A DNA stretch of 64,000 nucleotides from Lactobacillus sp. ESL0680 (GTDB lineage Bacteria; Bacillota; Bacilli; Lactobacillales; Lactobacillaceae). The position numbers and the translations under genes are program-made. The notes below the pieces were generated by a model. It ran no database searches. It had not been told where the DNA came from and worked only from the letters and a program-made list of their open reading frames with translations. The DNA is taken from positions 1,550,001 to 1,614,000 of the forward strand of contig NZ_CP113945.1 of the NCBI RefSeq assembly GCF_029392855.1, read 5' to 3'. Shown in pieces: positions 17,354-26,024 of this stretch. How positions within the stretch are numbered: position 1 is the stretch's first letter; each line of letters begins with the position of its first letter.

Positions 17354-18772
17354 TTATCCGATCTTGATCGTACCGTTAATAATTAAGCCGATTGTAATAA
17401 TTGCTAATATCAAAATTATGCCCATTACAATCTTTTCTTTAAAACTAATCTTGTGTCCATATTCTTTACATGCTACCCAGTAGAAATAAAAACCAGGCAA
17501 ATAAGCGATTGTAGTCATCATTACTTGTTGCCAACCAGCTAATACCATTGCAAGCAATTGAAAGCCAGCTGCAATTACACCAATAAATAATTGTCCCCAT
17601 TCACCATTTTTATATGAATACTTAACTTGGTAGACGCCAACCAATAAATAACTCAATAAAATAGCGGCTGTTGCCAAAGTATAAGCAAAATTATATGCAT
17701 AGTTGGTTGCCAATAGTGTAAACAAAAATAAAGTTTGCAGGATTCCTGTAATAACCAATGAAATAGTTGGTGCTTTCTTTGAATTAAGCTTGCCCCAATA
17801 TGAAGGTAATTCATGATCTTTTGCCATTAAAGTTGTTGTCTCTGCTGGCAGCATTGTCCATGAAAGCCAGGCGCCTAATGTCGAAATGATAACGCCAATA
17901 TTAATAAAGATTGCGCCCCATTCACCAACAACATGTTTTAAAATGTTGGCCATTGCTGGTTGTTTAATTGTTGCCAATTGCGCTTGCGTTAAAACACCAT
18001 AGGGTAAGATTGATGCGAAAACATAAACAATAATTAAAGTTGCTAAACCCATAATAGTAGCGGCTTGAGCATCTGAACGTTTTTTAGCTCGATTAGCTAA
18101 AACACTAGCACCTTCAATCCCGATAAAGACCCACATGATAATCATGATACTCTGCTTCATCTGACCAAATACGCTAATTACCTTACCGCCATGTAAAACA
18201 TTATTTGCAACATTACCCCAAAAGTCGGCTGTAAAGACACCAGCTTTAAAACTAACTGCAACAATAATCATAAATACAACTAGTGGCACTAACTTGCAAA
18301 TAGTAACAATCGTATTAACAAAACTTGCACTTTCGACACCATTGTTTACTAATAAACTTAGACCCCAAACAAAAATAATTGCACAAAGGATTGATGGTAA
18401 GTTCTGACCACCCTTAAATATTGGAATAAAGTAACCAATTGCGCTCATTAGCATTGTTGCAAAGGCAATATTACCTAACCAAGCTGAAAGCCAATACCCC
18501 CAGCCGCTCAAGAAACCACCCAAAGGTCCAAAAGCAGCCTTAGCATAACTAAAAATACCGGAATCTAGTTCTGGACGCTTTTTTGACAAGTTATTAAGTG
18601 ACAATACTAATGCGTATATACCAATACCACAAAATAGCCATGATAATAATGCTGGGCCTGGTGCTGCAGCATTAGCCATATCGCTGGTAATACCAAATAT
18701 CCCCGTACCGATTGATGAACTAACAATCAGCGCTGTTAACCCAAATTTGCTAATTCCATCTTCTTTATCCAT
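17354..18772 (-). CDS. arcD: Arginine/ornithine antiporter of the APC superfamily
   Basis: 472 residues from ATG 18772 with AAGAAGG six bases upstream; the frame runs on to 18856 but that region is the terminator hairpin. About twelve to thirteen helices; IVSSSIGTGIFGITSDMA is the consensus glycine-rich first helix of basic amino acid/polyamine antiporters. Placed between arcB and arcC, it most likely exchanges arginine for ornithine. The plus-strand permease at 22240-23637 is a clear paralogue, so two transporters serve this locus. Confidence 0.88.
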   Translation of the reverse strand: MDKEDGISKFGLTALIVSSSIGTGIFGITSDMANAAAPGPALLSWLFCGIGIYALVLSLNNLSKKRPELDSGIFSYAKAAFGPLGGFLSGWGYWLSAWLGNIAFATMLMSAIGYFIPIFKGGQNLPSILCAIIFVWGLSLLVNNGVESASFVNTIVTICKLVPLVVFMIIVAVSFKAGVFTADFWGNVANNVLHGGKVISVFGQMKQSIMIIMWVFIGIEGASVLANRAKKRSDAQAATIMGLATLIIVYVFASILPYGVLTQAQLATIKQPAMANILKHVVGEWGAIFINIGVIISTLGAWLSWTMLPAETTTLMAKDHELPSYWGKLNSKKAPTISLVITGILQTLFLFTLLATNYAYNFAYTLATAAILLSYLLVGVYQVKYSYKNGEWGQLFIGVIAAGFQLLAMVLAGWQQVMMTTIAYLPGFYFYWVACKEYGHKISFKEKIVMGIILILAIITIGLIINGTIKIG

Positions 18773-18797
18773 TTTCAACCTTCTTACATTCCTTAAT

Positions 18798-18848
18798 AAA
18801 AAAAGCAGCTGTTTTACTAAAGATTTCTTAAGCAAACCGCTACTTTTT
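18798..18848 (-). terminator. Internal terminator between arcB and arcD
   Basis: In minus sense AAAAAGTAGCGGTTT pairs with AAACAGCTGCTTTTT (one mismatch and one G-U), followed by seven T. It may reduce transcription of arcD and arcC relative to arcA and arcB. Confidence 0.7.
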
Positions 18849-18883
18849 GTAAACATATAAAAGAGATATTTATAAGTTGTTAA

Positions 18884-19924
18884 TTAAACTTCAGGTATAA
18901 ACAAGTTGCCTAATGTTGCAGCCATTATTGCCTTAATACCATGTTTACGGTTTTCTCCTTCTTCAAAGACGCGAGAATATTTACTGCGGAATACTTCATC
19001 AGTAACTTCCATTTCAGTAATGCCGTATTTTTCACTGATTTCTTGACCATAATCCGTATTAGTATCATGGAAGGCTGGCAAACAATGTAAGAAAATTAAT
19101 TCGTCATCTGGGGTGCCAGTCTTTTTCATCATATCCATATTTACTTGATATGGCTTCAATAATTTAACACGTTCTTCCCAGTTGGATTCACCCATAGAAA
19201 CCCACACATCAGTGTAGATTGCGTTTGATCCCTTAACACCCTTATCAATGTCATCAGTAATCAGAATTTCAGAACCACTTTGTTCTGCATACTTTTTAGC
19301 AATATCAACATGCTTTTGTGATGGGAATAACTCTTTAGGTGCAACAATATGAATATTAACACCCATCATGGAACAGCCAACTAACAAAGAATTACCCATG
19401 TTATTGTGGCCATCACCAACATAAGTTAAAGTTAAGCCCTTAAGGTGACCAAAGTTTTCCTTCAAAGTCATCAAGTCAGGAATAATTTGGGTTGGGTGCC
19501 ATTCATCAGTCAAACCATTCCAAACAGGAACACCGGAATACTTAGCTAACCCTTCAACAGTTGATTGTTTAAAGCCTCTGAATTCAATACCATCAAACAT
19601 ACTACCTAAAATTTTAGCAGTATCTTCAACTGATTCTTTCTTTCCTAAGTGAATCTCATCTTTACCTAAGTAGTCAGCATTTGCTCCTAATTCAGCAGCA
19701 GCTGTCACAAAGGAAGAACGAGTTCTAGTTGATGCTTTTTCAAAAATCAAAGCGATGTTCTTTCCTTCAAGATAGCGATGAGGAATATTATTCCGCTTAA
19801 GATATTTTAGGTGCAAACCAAAATCAATTAAATAATTCATCTCAGCAGGGGTCATTGAAGTTTCTGCCAAAATGCTTCTGCCTTGAAATACGTTAGATTC
19901 CTTACCGTTAAATCTCTTATCCAT
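18884..19924 (-). CDS. arcB: Ornithine carbamoyltransferase, catabolic
   Basis: 346 residues. Splits citrulline with phosphate into ornithine and carbamoyl phosphate in the arginine deiminase pathway. The carbamoyl-phosphate motif STRTRS is at 65-70 and the HCLPAFHD ornithine/carbamoyl motif is near the C-terminus. It follows arcA by 27 bases in an operon, which supports the catabolic rather than biosynthetic role. Confidence 0.95.
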   Translation of the reverse strand: MDKRFNGKESNVFQGRSILAETSMTPAEMNYLIDFGLHLKYLKRNNIPHRYLEGKNIALIFEKASTRTRSSFVTAAAELGANADYLGKDEIHLGKKESVEDTAKILGSMFDGIEFRGFKQSTVEGLAKYSGVPVWNGLTDEWHPTQIIPDLMTLKENFGHLKGLTLTYVGDGHNNMGNSLLVGCSMMGVNIHIVAPKELFPSQKHVDIAKKYAEQSGSEILITDDIDKGVKGSNAIYTDVWVSMGESNWEERVKLLKPYQVNMDMMKKTGTPDDELIFLHCLPAFHDTNTDYGQEISEKYGITEMEVTDEVFRSKYSRVFEEGENRKHGIKAIMAATLGNLFIPEV

Positions 19925-19951
19925 TACTTAAATTCTCCAAATTCTATAATT

Positions 19952-21181
19952 TTAAATATCTTCTCTGACAATTGGCATTGACATACATCTTGGACCGCCA
20001 CGACCGCGTGATAATTCACTTGAACGAATTTCGTGAACTAAGATTCCATGTTCGCGTAATAAATCATTTGAAACGTAATTACGGTTATAAGTAACTACTT
20101 CACCTGGGGCAATAGCCAAAGTGTTTGAACCATCATTCCATTGTTCTCTTGGAGCAACAATTGGATCGCCATTACCAGTAGGAATTAGGTCGATCTCTGA
20201 TTGGTTTAATACTTTCTTCAAAACCGAAGTAATGTCATCATGATATTCGACCTTAATTTCATCGTTTTTGTCTGGTGTTAAAACATAAACATCGAGCTTA
20301 CCGTTATCCTTCAAAATGGCCGGATGAACAGTAAATTGATCGTAATTAATCATCGTAAAGACTGTATCAAGGTGCATCATTGCGTGATTATGAGGGATTC
20401 GAATTGCCAGAACTGTATCAAAGTCTGAATCTTTAAATAAATTGTGTGCAATATCTTCAATTGCTTTAGCTGAAGTTCTTTGAGAGACACCAATAGCTAG
20501 AACGTGATTACTCAGAACCAGTTCGTCGCCACCTTCGATTCGGCTATCATGATTCCGATTACGCCAAACATGAATGCCTTGATCCTTAAAGCGTGGATGA
20601 TAATTAATAATGTATTGCATAAACAATGATTCACGTTGCCGAGCTGGGAACGTCATATGGTTAATTGATAAACCATTACCAATAGCAGCAGCAGGGTCTC
20701 TAGTAAAGTAAGTGTTTGGCATTGGATCCATCAAGAATGGGTCATCAGCATCTTCTGCTAATTCGCCCAAAGATTTCAAATCAACGTCAACCTCATTTTT
20801 ACGAACACCAGCAATAATCTTGTCAACCATGTCTTGGTCATTTAAACCAAGCAAGTAATCTTTCAGTGCTTCATAAACTGAACCCTTTGTATGACCGGAT
20901 TCCTTAAGCATTTGATCCAAAAATTGATTCTTTACTTTTTCATCTGCCAAAGACTGAGCAGCTAATTGCTCCATGTACAATACTTCTGTACCATTAGCCC
21001 TTAACGTATTTGCAAAGTCATCATGTTCTTCCTGAGCAATTGGCAGATAAGGAATATCATCAAACAATAATCGTTCCATCGTATCAGGTGTAATATTCTC
21101 AACTTCATGATTTGGTCGCTTGAGAATAACCGTCTTTAATTTTCCAATTTCTGAAGTTATGTGAATTGCTGAATTTTTCAT
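19952..21181 (-). CDS. arcA: Arginine deiminase
   Basis: 409 residues. Hydrolyses arginine to citrulline and ammonia, giving acid tolerance and energy. Guanidino-modifying fold with FTRDPAA, the HLDTVFTM histidine and the nucleophile Cys399 in [13 protein letters not shown] at the C-terminus. The start is the ATG at 21181, with AAAGGAG upstream; an in-frame GTG at 21190 overlaps that site. First gene of the arcABDC unit, with a strong TTGACA-N17-TAATAT promoter. Confidence 0.96.
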   Translation of the reverse strand: MKNSAIHITSEIGKLKTVILKRPNHEVENITPDTMERLLFDDIPYLPIAQEEHDDFANTLRANGTEVLYMEQLAAQSLADEKVKNQFLDQMLKESGHTKGSVYEALKDYLLGLNDQDMVDKIIAGVRKNEVDVDLKSLGELAEDADDPFLMDPMPNTYFTRDPAAAIGNGLSINHMTFPARQRESLFMQYIINYHPRFKDQGIHVWRNRNHDSRIEGGDELVLSNHVLAIGVSQRTSAKAIEDIAHNLFKDSDFDTVLAIRIPHNHAMMHLDTVFTMINYDQFTVHPAILKDNGKLDVYVLTPDKNDEIKVEYHDDITSVLKKVLNQSEIDLIPTGNGDPIVAPREQWNDGSNTLAIAPGEVVTYNRNYVSNDLLREHGILVHEIRSSELSRGRGGPRCMSMPIVREDI

Positions 21182-21210
21182 CAAAACCACTCCTTTTCTA
21201 TTTTCAATTG

Positions 21211-21220
21211 AAGTGCACTT
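21211..21220. promoter_or_regulatory. Palindrome AAGTGCACTT in the arcA leader
   Basis: A perfect 10-bp palindrome about 10 bases downstream of the arcA transcription start. It shares the AAGTG/CACTT core with the other inverted repeats of this intergenic region and is a candidate operator for the adjacent GntR regulator. Confidence 0.45.
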
Positions 21221-21232
21221 TCAACACGTTAG

Positions 21233-21261
21233 ATATTAACCACATTTGCAAACGCTGTCAA
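21233..21261 (-). promoter_or_regulatory. arcA promoter with overlapping cre-like site
   Basis: On the minus strand TTGACA (21261-21256) is separated by 17 bases from TAATAT (21238-21233). The sequence TGCAAACGCTGTCA at 21247-21260 matches the catabolite-responsive element consensus TGWAANCGNTNWCA with one mismatch and covers the -35 and spacer. CcpA binding here would repress arc genes when glucose is present. Confidence 0.7.
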
Positions 21262-21282
21262 ACACTTTTTTTAAAAAATGTG
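21262..21282. promoter_or_regulatory. ACACTTTT/AAAAATGTG inverted repeat upstream of arcA
   Basis: ACACTTTTTT is followed closely by AAAAAATGTG, directly upstream of the arcA -35 box. Same core as the repeat at 21292-21317, so probably a second regulator site. Confidence 0.4.
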
Positions 21283-21291
21283 CCACAATTT

Positions 21292-21317
21292 ACACTTTTT
21301 AAAGGTCACAAAAGTGT
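21292..21317. promoter_or_regulatory. Inverted repeat ACACTTTT-N10-AAAAGTGT at the regulator promoter
   Basis: Perfect 8-base arms at 21292-21299 and 21310-21317, ending just before the TATAAT (21320-21325) of the plus-strand regulator gene. A repressor here would block its own gene, so autoregulation is likely. Confidence 0.5.
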
Positions 21318-21346
21318 ATTATAATCAGGCTTGGAGGTATTTTTTT

Positions 21347-21997
21347 ATGACAACAAAAAAGTTTTCACCGAAGGACAAAGTTTATAACTATCTTGCTCAG
21401 CAATTAACATTAGGAAAAATAAATCGTAATGACCATATCACTGAGCAATCACTAGCAACTCAACTCGGAATGAGTAGAACTCCAATTAGAGAAGCACTAC
21501 TAGAACTTTCGATGGACAATATTCTGGAACGTATTCCCAATAAGGGCTTCAGAGTACGGTACTACACTAAAAAAGATATTCGCGAGTTATACACTTTAAT
21601 CGGCTTACTTGATGGCAAAGTTGCAGAACTAACAATCGATAAGTTAACTGAATCTGATTATTCGCTAATGCAATTTTACGTTGACAGTATGACCTCAGCT
21701 ATCAAAAATTCTTTGTATACAAAATACAATGAGCTGCAGGATCAATTTCATGCCATTTATTTAGATAAATGTTCCAATGCTTTGCTTACAAACGAACTAC
21801 TTAATAAGAAGAAAAGTTTTATTGGTAAAGACTACGCCCATTTATCTTCTACAGAAATAACCAATCTATTAACCCAAACCAATAACGAGCATCAACATAT
21901 TTATTATTTATTCAAAAAGCACAAAATCGATGAATTACGTAAGTACTTAGAAGAAGTACATTGGAATCCAGACAATTCTCGTTACGATATATCATAG
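21347..21997 (+). CDS. GntR-family transcription regulator, probable arc regulator
   Basis: 216 residues from ATG 21347 (TTGGAGG upstream; the frame extends to 21278 through the promoter). The N-terminal winged helix has the GntR pattern: KVYNYLAQQLTLGKI, ITEQSLATQLGMSRTPIREALLEL and a wing ERIPNKGFRV. The C-terminal helical part resembles FCD effector domains. It is divergent from arcA and sits before a second ArcD-like gene, so it likely controls arginine catabolism; more usual arc regulators (ArgR/Crp-type) are absent from view. Confidence 0.85.
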   Translation: MTTKKFSPKDKVYNYLAQQLTLGKINRNDHITEQSLATQLGMSRTPIREALLELSMDNILERIPNKGFRVRYYTKKDIRELYTLIGLLDGKVAELTIDKLTESDYSLMQFYVDSMTSAIKNSLYTKYNELQDQFHAIYLDKCSNALLTNELLNKKKSFIGKDYAHLSSTEITNLLTQTNNEHQHIYYLFKKHKIDELRKYLEEVHWNPDNSRYDIS

Positions 21998-22001
21998 ATA
22001 T

Positions 22002-22040
22002 ATAGGAAGGAAAAATAAAAAAATATTTTTTCTTCCTATT
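22002..22040 (+). terminator. Hairpin after the GntR gene
   Basis: ATAGGAAGG and CTTCCTAT enclose an AT-only stem and loop with T runs; a likely terminator. Confidence 0.6.
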
Positions 22041-22181
22041 ATATGGATGTCTAAAGATACAAAATTCATAAGAGTAATATTGTATACAATTGCTTAGTTC
22101 AGTCTTTAATATTATTTTTTAAGAATAGTATTCATTTTTAAAAAATATCTGCTTTGATAATTTTTTTGCAATATGCTATCA

Positions 22182-22195
22182 TAAAAACGTTTTCA
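22182..22195. promoter_or_regulatory. cre-like site upstream of the second antiporter gene
   Basis: TAAAAACGTTTTCA matches the cre consensus with one mismatch, 45 bases before the start codon. It would place this transporter under the same carbon control as arcA. Confidence 0.55.
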
Positions 22196-22239
22196 AAATT
22201 TACTAACGTTTTTTTAAAAAAAACTGAGGAAATAAATTT

Positions 22240-23637
22240 ATGACCGAAAAGAAAAAAATAAACGGTTTTACTTTAGTCATGCTAATTGTAACTACTTCTA
22301 TTGGCGCGGGAATTTTCGCACTCAGCAGTGATCTGGCTCACGCAGCCGCACAAGGTCCTGCGCTAATTGCCTGGCTAATTATTGGCATAGGAGTAATTCT
22401 TCTTGCGGCAACTTTCAATAATTTATTGATTAAATGTCCCACTCTCAATGGTATCTTCACTTATGGCAAAAAAGGATTTGGCGATTTTGCTGGCTTCATT
22501 AGTGGCTGGGGTTACTGGATGTCCTGTTGGCTTGGTAATATTGCTATTTCAACCATTTTTATGAGTACATTAGGTTACTTCTTCCCGATTTTTAGTAAGA
22601 GCAACAGTATCTATTCTATTATTGGCGCAAGTATTTGCTCATGGCTGCTAATCTTTATGGTTTCACTGGGAATTGAAAATGCTGCCTTTGTTGACTCAAT
22701 TATTACGATTTGCAAGTTAATACCAATTATTGTTTTTATTATTGCCAGTATATTAGTTTTCAAAGTAAACTTTTTCTCACAACACTTTTGGGGCAATCTT
22801 GCTAATTCTTTTAATTTCAGCAGTACTGTTGTTCAAGTAAAGAACTGTTTTATGACCATGATGTGGTTATTCGTCGGGATCGAAGGAGCTACTGTTCTTG
22901 CTGCCAGGGCAAAAAGTAAAAAAATTGCTGGTCGCTCAACTTTAATCGGTGTTGTAGCATTATTAATTATCTACGTTTTAGCTTCAATTCTACCCTATGG
23001 TTATTTTACAAGGGCACAATTAATTAATGCACCTCAACCACCAATGGCTTATCTCTTAGAAAAAATAGTTGGCCCTTGGGGTGGATTACTCATTAGCGTT
23101 GGCGTCTTAATTTCAATTATTGGAACATGGATTTCATGGACAATTTTACCGTCAGAAACAATGTGTGCCATGGCTAAAGAAAAACTTTTGCCAAAAAAAT
23201 TGGGGGAAACCAATAAATTTGGTGCACCAATTTATGCACTTATTACAACTGGGGTAATGGTACAATTGTTCTTAATTAGTTTACTATTTACAAATAAGGC
23301 TTACGAATTTGCATATAGTTTAAGCACCGCTTCTGTAATTATTACTTATATTATTGTCGCTTCCTATCAAATTAAACTATCATCGCAAGAAAAAAATAAG
23401 CGGCAATTATTTATTGGTATTGGTACACTGATTTTTGAAACAGTCGGTATTCTTTTTGCAGGATTAAAATACTTATTGGTATGTACAATTATCTACATTC
23501 CCGGGCTATATTTATATTATTTAGCAGTTAGAAAAAGACGTAAGTTAACTACTTTAGAAAAGATTGGTATGCTAGTAATAGTAATGATTGGTATCGCCGC
23601 AATTTGGATGTTACTAAGTAAAAAAATAACTATATAA
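22240..23637 (+). CDS. Second ArcD-like APC antiporter
   Basis: 465 residues, about twelve to thirteen helices. IVTTSIGAGIFALSSDLAHA, FISGWGYWMSCWLGNIA and FVGIEGATVLAARAK parallel the same stretches of the antiporter at 17354-18772, so the two are paralogues. In lactococci two ArcD proteins divide arginine/ornithine and arginine/alanine exchange; this copy could have such a different exchange partner, which is inference. It has its own promoter region with a cre-like site and ends at a strong terminator. Confidence 0.82.
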   Translation: MTEKKKINGFTLVMLIVTTSIGAGIFALSSDLAHAAAQGPALIAWLIIGIGVILLAATFNNLLIKCPTLNGIFTYGKKGFGDFAGFISGWGYWMSCWLGNIAISTIFMSTLGYFFPIFSKSNSIYSIIGASICSWLLIFMVSLGIENAAFVDSIITICKLIPIIVFIIASILVFKVNFFSQHFWGNLANSFNFSSTVVQVKNCFMTMMWLFVGIEGATVLAARAKSKKIAGRSTLIGVVALLIIYVLASILPYGYFTRAQLINAPQPPMAYLLEKIVGPWGGLLISVGVLISIIGTWISWTILPSETMCAMAKEKLLPKKLGETNKFGAPIYALITTGVMVQLFLISLLFTNKAYEFAYSLSTASVIITYIIVASYQIKLSSQEKNKRQLFIGIGTLIFETVGILFAGLKYLLVCTIIYIPGLYLYYLAVRKRRKLTTLEKIGMLVIVMIGIAAIWMLLSKKITI

Positions 23638-23639
23638 TT

Positions 23640-23682
23640 AAAAATAAAAGCATAGTTTTAATTAAACTACGCTTTTATTTTT
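23640..23682. terminator. Bidirectional terminator between the antiporter and galM
   Basis: AAAATAAAAGCATAGTTT and AAACTACGCTTTTATTTT form a near-perfect stem for two convergent genes. Confidence 0.88.
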
Positions 23683-23698
23683 AACCAATATTTTACTA

Positions 23699-24745
23699 TT
23701 ACTTTTCATAATGCAAATGATACTTTATTGTATATGACTTTTCTTTATCCGTTTTTAATTCAATTGCAGAAAAGTCACGGGTACTGCCAGCTTTAGATAA
23801 AGTCTGCGGCTCAAGAGCAATTCCTTCATATGGTTCACCTACACCTTTGGTCCTTATCAAGTTCATCTGGTCTTGAGTAAAGGAATTAGCCGTGAACATT
23901 ACCAAGCCATTTCTATCTGACTCGATTCCCACGCTAATTTTAGTTTGCGGATCCGCCAATTCTGCAATTATCTTCTGGTCATTATTAACTACAAAAATAT
24001 CGTCGAACCCTTTTTCAGTAGTGCCATTCATCTCTTTAATTGCTGTACCTAAATTCGTCGGTTGTTGAAAATCAAATGGGGTATGCTCAACCAGAATTTG
24101 CTTACCTGTTGGAATTTTATTCTGATCTAATTCCTGAATATGAGCCGCGTTTATTTTTAGCATCTGTCCAGTAATTGTATCATCCAAACCTAAATTAAAA
24201 TAAACATGCTGGGTTGGATTAAAGACTGTATCTGCCGTGCTGGCAGCAGTATACTTGATACCAACAACATCATCGGGTGACAAAGTATAAATAATTTTAA
24301 CTTGCATCTCACCGGGATAACCATCTCCTGTCTGCAGATGACTCATTTCAATTGCATCACCCATGGCAGTTTGGACAATTTTTCCCTGCCAAATTTGACT
24401 GTTAAAACCGTCAGGTCCCCCATGCAGCGTTGTCGTTCCCTCATTTTGAGGTAATTGGGTTATCTGACCATTAAGGACTACCTGACCATCCATGATTCGG
24501 CCAGCAGTGCGACCAATCGCCATACAAATATAAAACGGATTAGCAAGATAATCCTTGCTATTATAATAATTTAAAACTATATTATGTGTTTCGGACTTAG
24601 TTGGCACCAGAATTTCATAAATTGTTGCTCCCAAGGTCAAGAGCGACAATGTTACACCATTAGCATTAGTTAAGCTCAACTTTTGAATTTTATGACCCTG
24701 ATATTCGTCAAAGTCACTAACTGTTCCGCGTACTTTTTGCATCAT
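23699..24745 (-). CDS. galM: Aldose 1-epimerase (mutarotase)
   Basis: 348 residues. Interconverts alpha and beta anomers of galactose and glucose before phosphorylation. Family markers include NPFYICMAIGRTAGRI, HGGPDGFNSQIW with the catalytic-type His, FNPTQHVYFNL, and GFDDIFV. The start ATG 24745 follows AGGGAG; a second ATG one codon later is equally possible. It stands alone here, not beside gal or lac genes. Confidence 0.92.
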   Translation of the reverse strand: MMQKVRGTVSDFDEYQGHKIQKLSLTNANGVTLSLLTLGATIYEILVPTKSETHNIVLNYYNSKDYLANPFYICMAIGRTAGRIMDGQVVLNGQITQLPQNEGTTTLHGGPDGFNSQIWQGKIVQTAMGDAIEMSHLQTGDGYPGEMQVKIIYTLSPDDVVGIKYTAASTADTVFNPTQHVYFNLGLDDTITGQMLKINAAHIQELDQNKIPTGKQILVEHTPFDFQQPTNLGTAIKEMNGTTEKGFDDIFVVNNDQKIIAELADPQTKISVGIESDRNGLVMFTANSFTQDQMNLIRTKGVGEPYEGIALEPQTLSKAGSTRDFSAIELKTDKEKSYTIKYHLHYEK

Positions 24746-24906
24746 TTTATCTCCCTAATTTCTATTTATGTATTCGCTTACATAAATATATTACTTTTTA
24801 TAATTATTGGCAAATAAATTATTAATATCATAAAGCTAATATTATTAATTCCGCTATTTTTTGCGTATTTAATATTAAGCAAATACAGACTAAAGGAGCA
24901 ATTAAC

Positions 24907-25473
24907 ATGGAAGAATATTCCCGTTGTCCGTGGGGCAACAGTCAAGACAAATTAATGCAGCAGTATCACGATCACGAGTGGGGCAAACTCAACTTAGATG
25001 AGCAATATCTCTATGAAATGCTTGTGTTGGAACTATTTCAATCCGGACTTAATTGGTCGATTGTTTTGCACAAGCGAGAAAATTTTCGTCGTGCTTTCAA
25101 AAATTTCATTCCCGAAGAAGTCGCACAAATGACAGATGCAGACATTACAACTCTGATGCAAGACAGTTCGATTATTCGTAACCGGCAAAAAATTACCGCT
25201 GCTATCAAGAACGCGAAAGCGATCTTAATTATTGAAGCCAAATATGGCAGTTTTGGTCATTATTTACAAGAATTTATCCAAACACCACTTATCAATCATC
25301 CGCAAACAATGGCTCAAATTCCAACAACAAGTGAAGTCGCCAAAAAGTTGGCAAAACAATTAAAAAAGGATGGCTTTTCTTTTGTTGGTCCTGTTGTAAT
25401 TTATTCATATTTACAAGGCATCGGCCTCATTAATGACCATTTAGAAACCTGTCCTTTTAAATATCATAGCTAA
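24907..25473 (+). CDS. tag: DNA-3-methyladenine glycosylase I
   Basis: 188 residues, a base-excision repair enzyme that removes 3-methyladenine. RCPWG at the start, YHDHEWG, and NDHLETCPF at the end carry the Cys/His zinc ligands of the Tag family; LELFQSGLNWSIVLHKRENFR is the helix-hairpin region. AAAGGAG precedes the ATG. Single gene. Confidence 0.93.
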   Translation: MEEYSRCPWGNSQDKLMQQYHDHEWGKLNLDEQYLYEMLVLELFQSGLNWSIVLHKRENFRRAFKNFIPEEVAQMTDADITTLMQDSSIIRNRQKITAAIKNAKAILIIEAKYGSFGHYLQEFIQTPLINHPQTMAQIPTTSEVAKKLAKQLKKDGFSFVGPVVIYSYLQGIGLINDHLETCPFKYHS

Positions 25474-25519
25474 TCATCACTTATCTTTATAATTTTTTCC
25501 TTTCGTGTTACACTATTTC

Positions 25520-25525
25520 TATAAT
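25520..25525 (+). promoter_or_regulatory. -10 box of the candidate antitoxin RNA
   Basis: A perfect TATAAT with a weak -35; it predicts a transcript starting near 25532. Confidence 0.5.
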
Positions 25526-25531
25526 AAAAAG

Positions 25532-25645
25532 GAGCTGTGCTGGTAACACAACCCCTTAACGTAGAGCCACTAAAAGTGGTTTACTACCTGAAAATTAATT
25601 TTTACAAAACCGTCATTTCCTGGTAGAGTAAGACGGTTTTTGTTT
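25532..25645 (+). ncRNA. Candidate antisense (antitoxin) RNA converging on the small hydrophobic ORF
   Basis: Begins after TATAAT at 25520-25525. The predicted RNA has hairpins TGTG-loop-CACA, CCACT-loop-AGTGG and a terminator, AAAACCGTC (25606-25614) with GACGGTTTTT (25632-25641). It contains AACGTAGA (25558-25565) and GGTTTACTACCTG (25578-25590); the latter includes CTACCTG, complementary to CAGGTAG between the ribosome site and GTG start of the facing ORF. It overlaps the 3-prime end of that gene's transcript at the shared terminator. There is no coding potential. The layout resembles Fst/par type I systems, but the family is not identified. Confidence 0.6.
25606..25645. terminator. Shared terminator of the convergent RNA pair
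   Basis: AAAACCGTC and GACGGTTTT arms with T-rich flanks on both strands; it would end both the plus-strand RNA and the toxin-like mRNA. Confidence 0.75.
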
Positions 25646-25653
25646 ACTCAAAA

Positions 25654-25809
25654 TTACTTGAGCAAACTTCTTAGCAGTTCAACCACTAATGGCAGTAGAT
25701 TGATTATCACTGCCGCCAGCAGCTGATACTGTTTCATTTTGACTAATATAAATGCTAATCCAACTAAACTAATAGCAAAAATTAACATCAGTGCCAAAAT
25801 GATTTGCAC
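25654..25809 (-). CDS. Small hydrophobic protein, candidate type I toxin
   Basis: 51 residues from GTG at 25809-25807, with AGGGAGG eight bases upstream. Two predicted helices: residues about 3-23 (IILALMLIFAISLVGLAFI) and 28-48 (YQLLAAVIINLLPLVVELL), with basic residues K24, K26, R47 and K51. The ribosome site, length and composition fit holin-like or Fst-like membrane toxins of Firmicutes, but I do not recognise a named family. Its mRNA would start near 25918 from a TATAAT (25930-25925), giving a leader of about 110 bases that repeats the 5-prime part of the facing RNA. A convergent RNA and shared terminator lie at its 3-prime end. Confidence 0.65.
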   Translation of the reverse strand: MQIILALMLIFAISLVGLAFILVKMKQYQLLAAVIINLLPLVVELLRSLLK

Positions 25810-25884
25810 CTACCTGTCCTCCCTTCTGATAATAGATTGGAGTATGAATCCACTCATGCTCATAGGCATCAGTCCTTTCACTCA

Positions 25885-25918
25885 CAGGTAGTAAACCGTC
25901 TTTTAACTTTTCTACGTT
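25885..25918. repeat. Right arm of an inverted repeat framing the toxin-like locus
   Basis: CAGGTAGTAAACC (25885-25897) and TCTACGTT (25911-25918) are the reverse complements of GGTTTACTACCTG (25578-25590) and AACGTAGA (25558-25565), with 13 and 12 bases between the two blocks. Both transcripts of the locus therefore start with the same element. Confidence 0.8.
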
Positions 25919-25924
25919 CCTAAT

Positions 25925-25930
25925 ATTATA
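25925..25930 (-). promoter_or_regulatory. -10 box of the toxin-like mRNA
   Basis: TATAAT on the minus strand, preceded by TTGATG 20 bases away (longer than the ideal 17). Confidence 0.45.
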
Positions 25931-26024
25931 CAAAAATATACTACTAAAGGCATCAATTTTTTAAAATAAACCAAAGAAAAAGCAGTGAATAAATTATTTA
26001 TTCACTGCTTTTAGCATATTCTTA

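Noticed and set aside
21278..21346. Longer N-terminus for the GntR regulator
   Set aside because: It would cover the TATAAT box and the inverted repeat; the ATG at 21347 has TTGGAGG.
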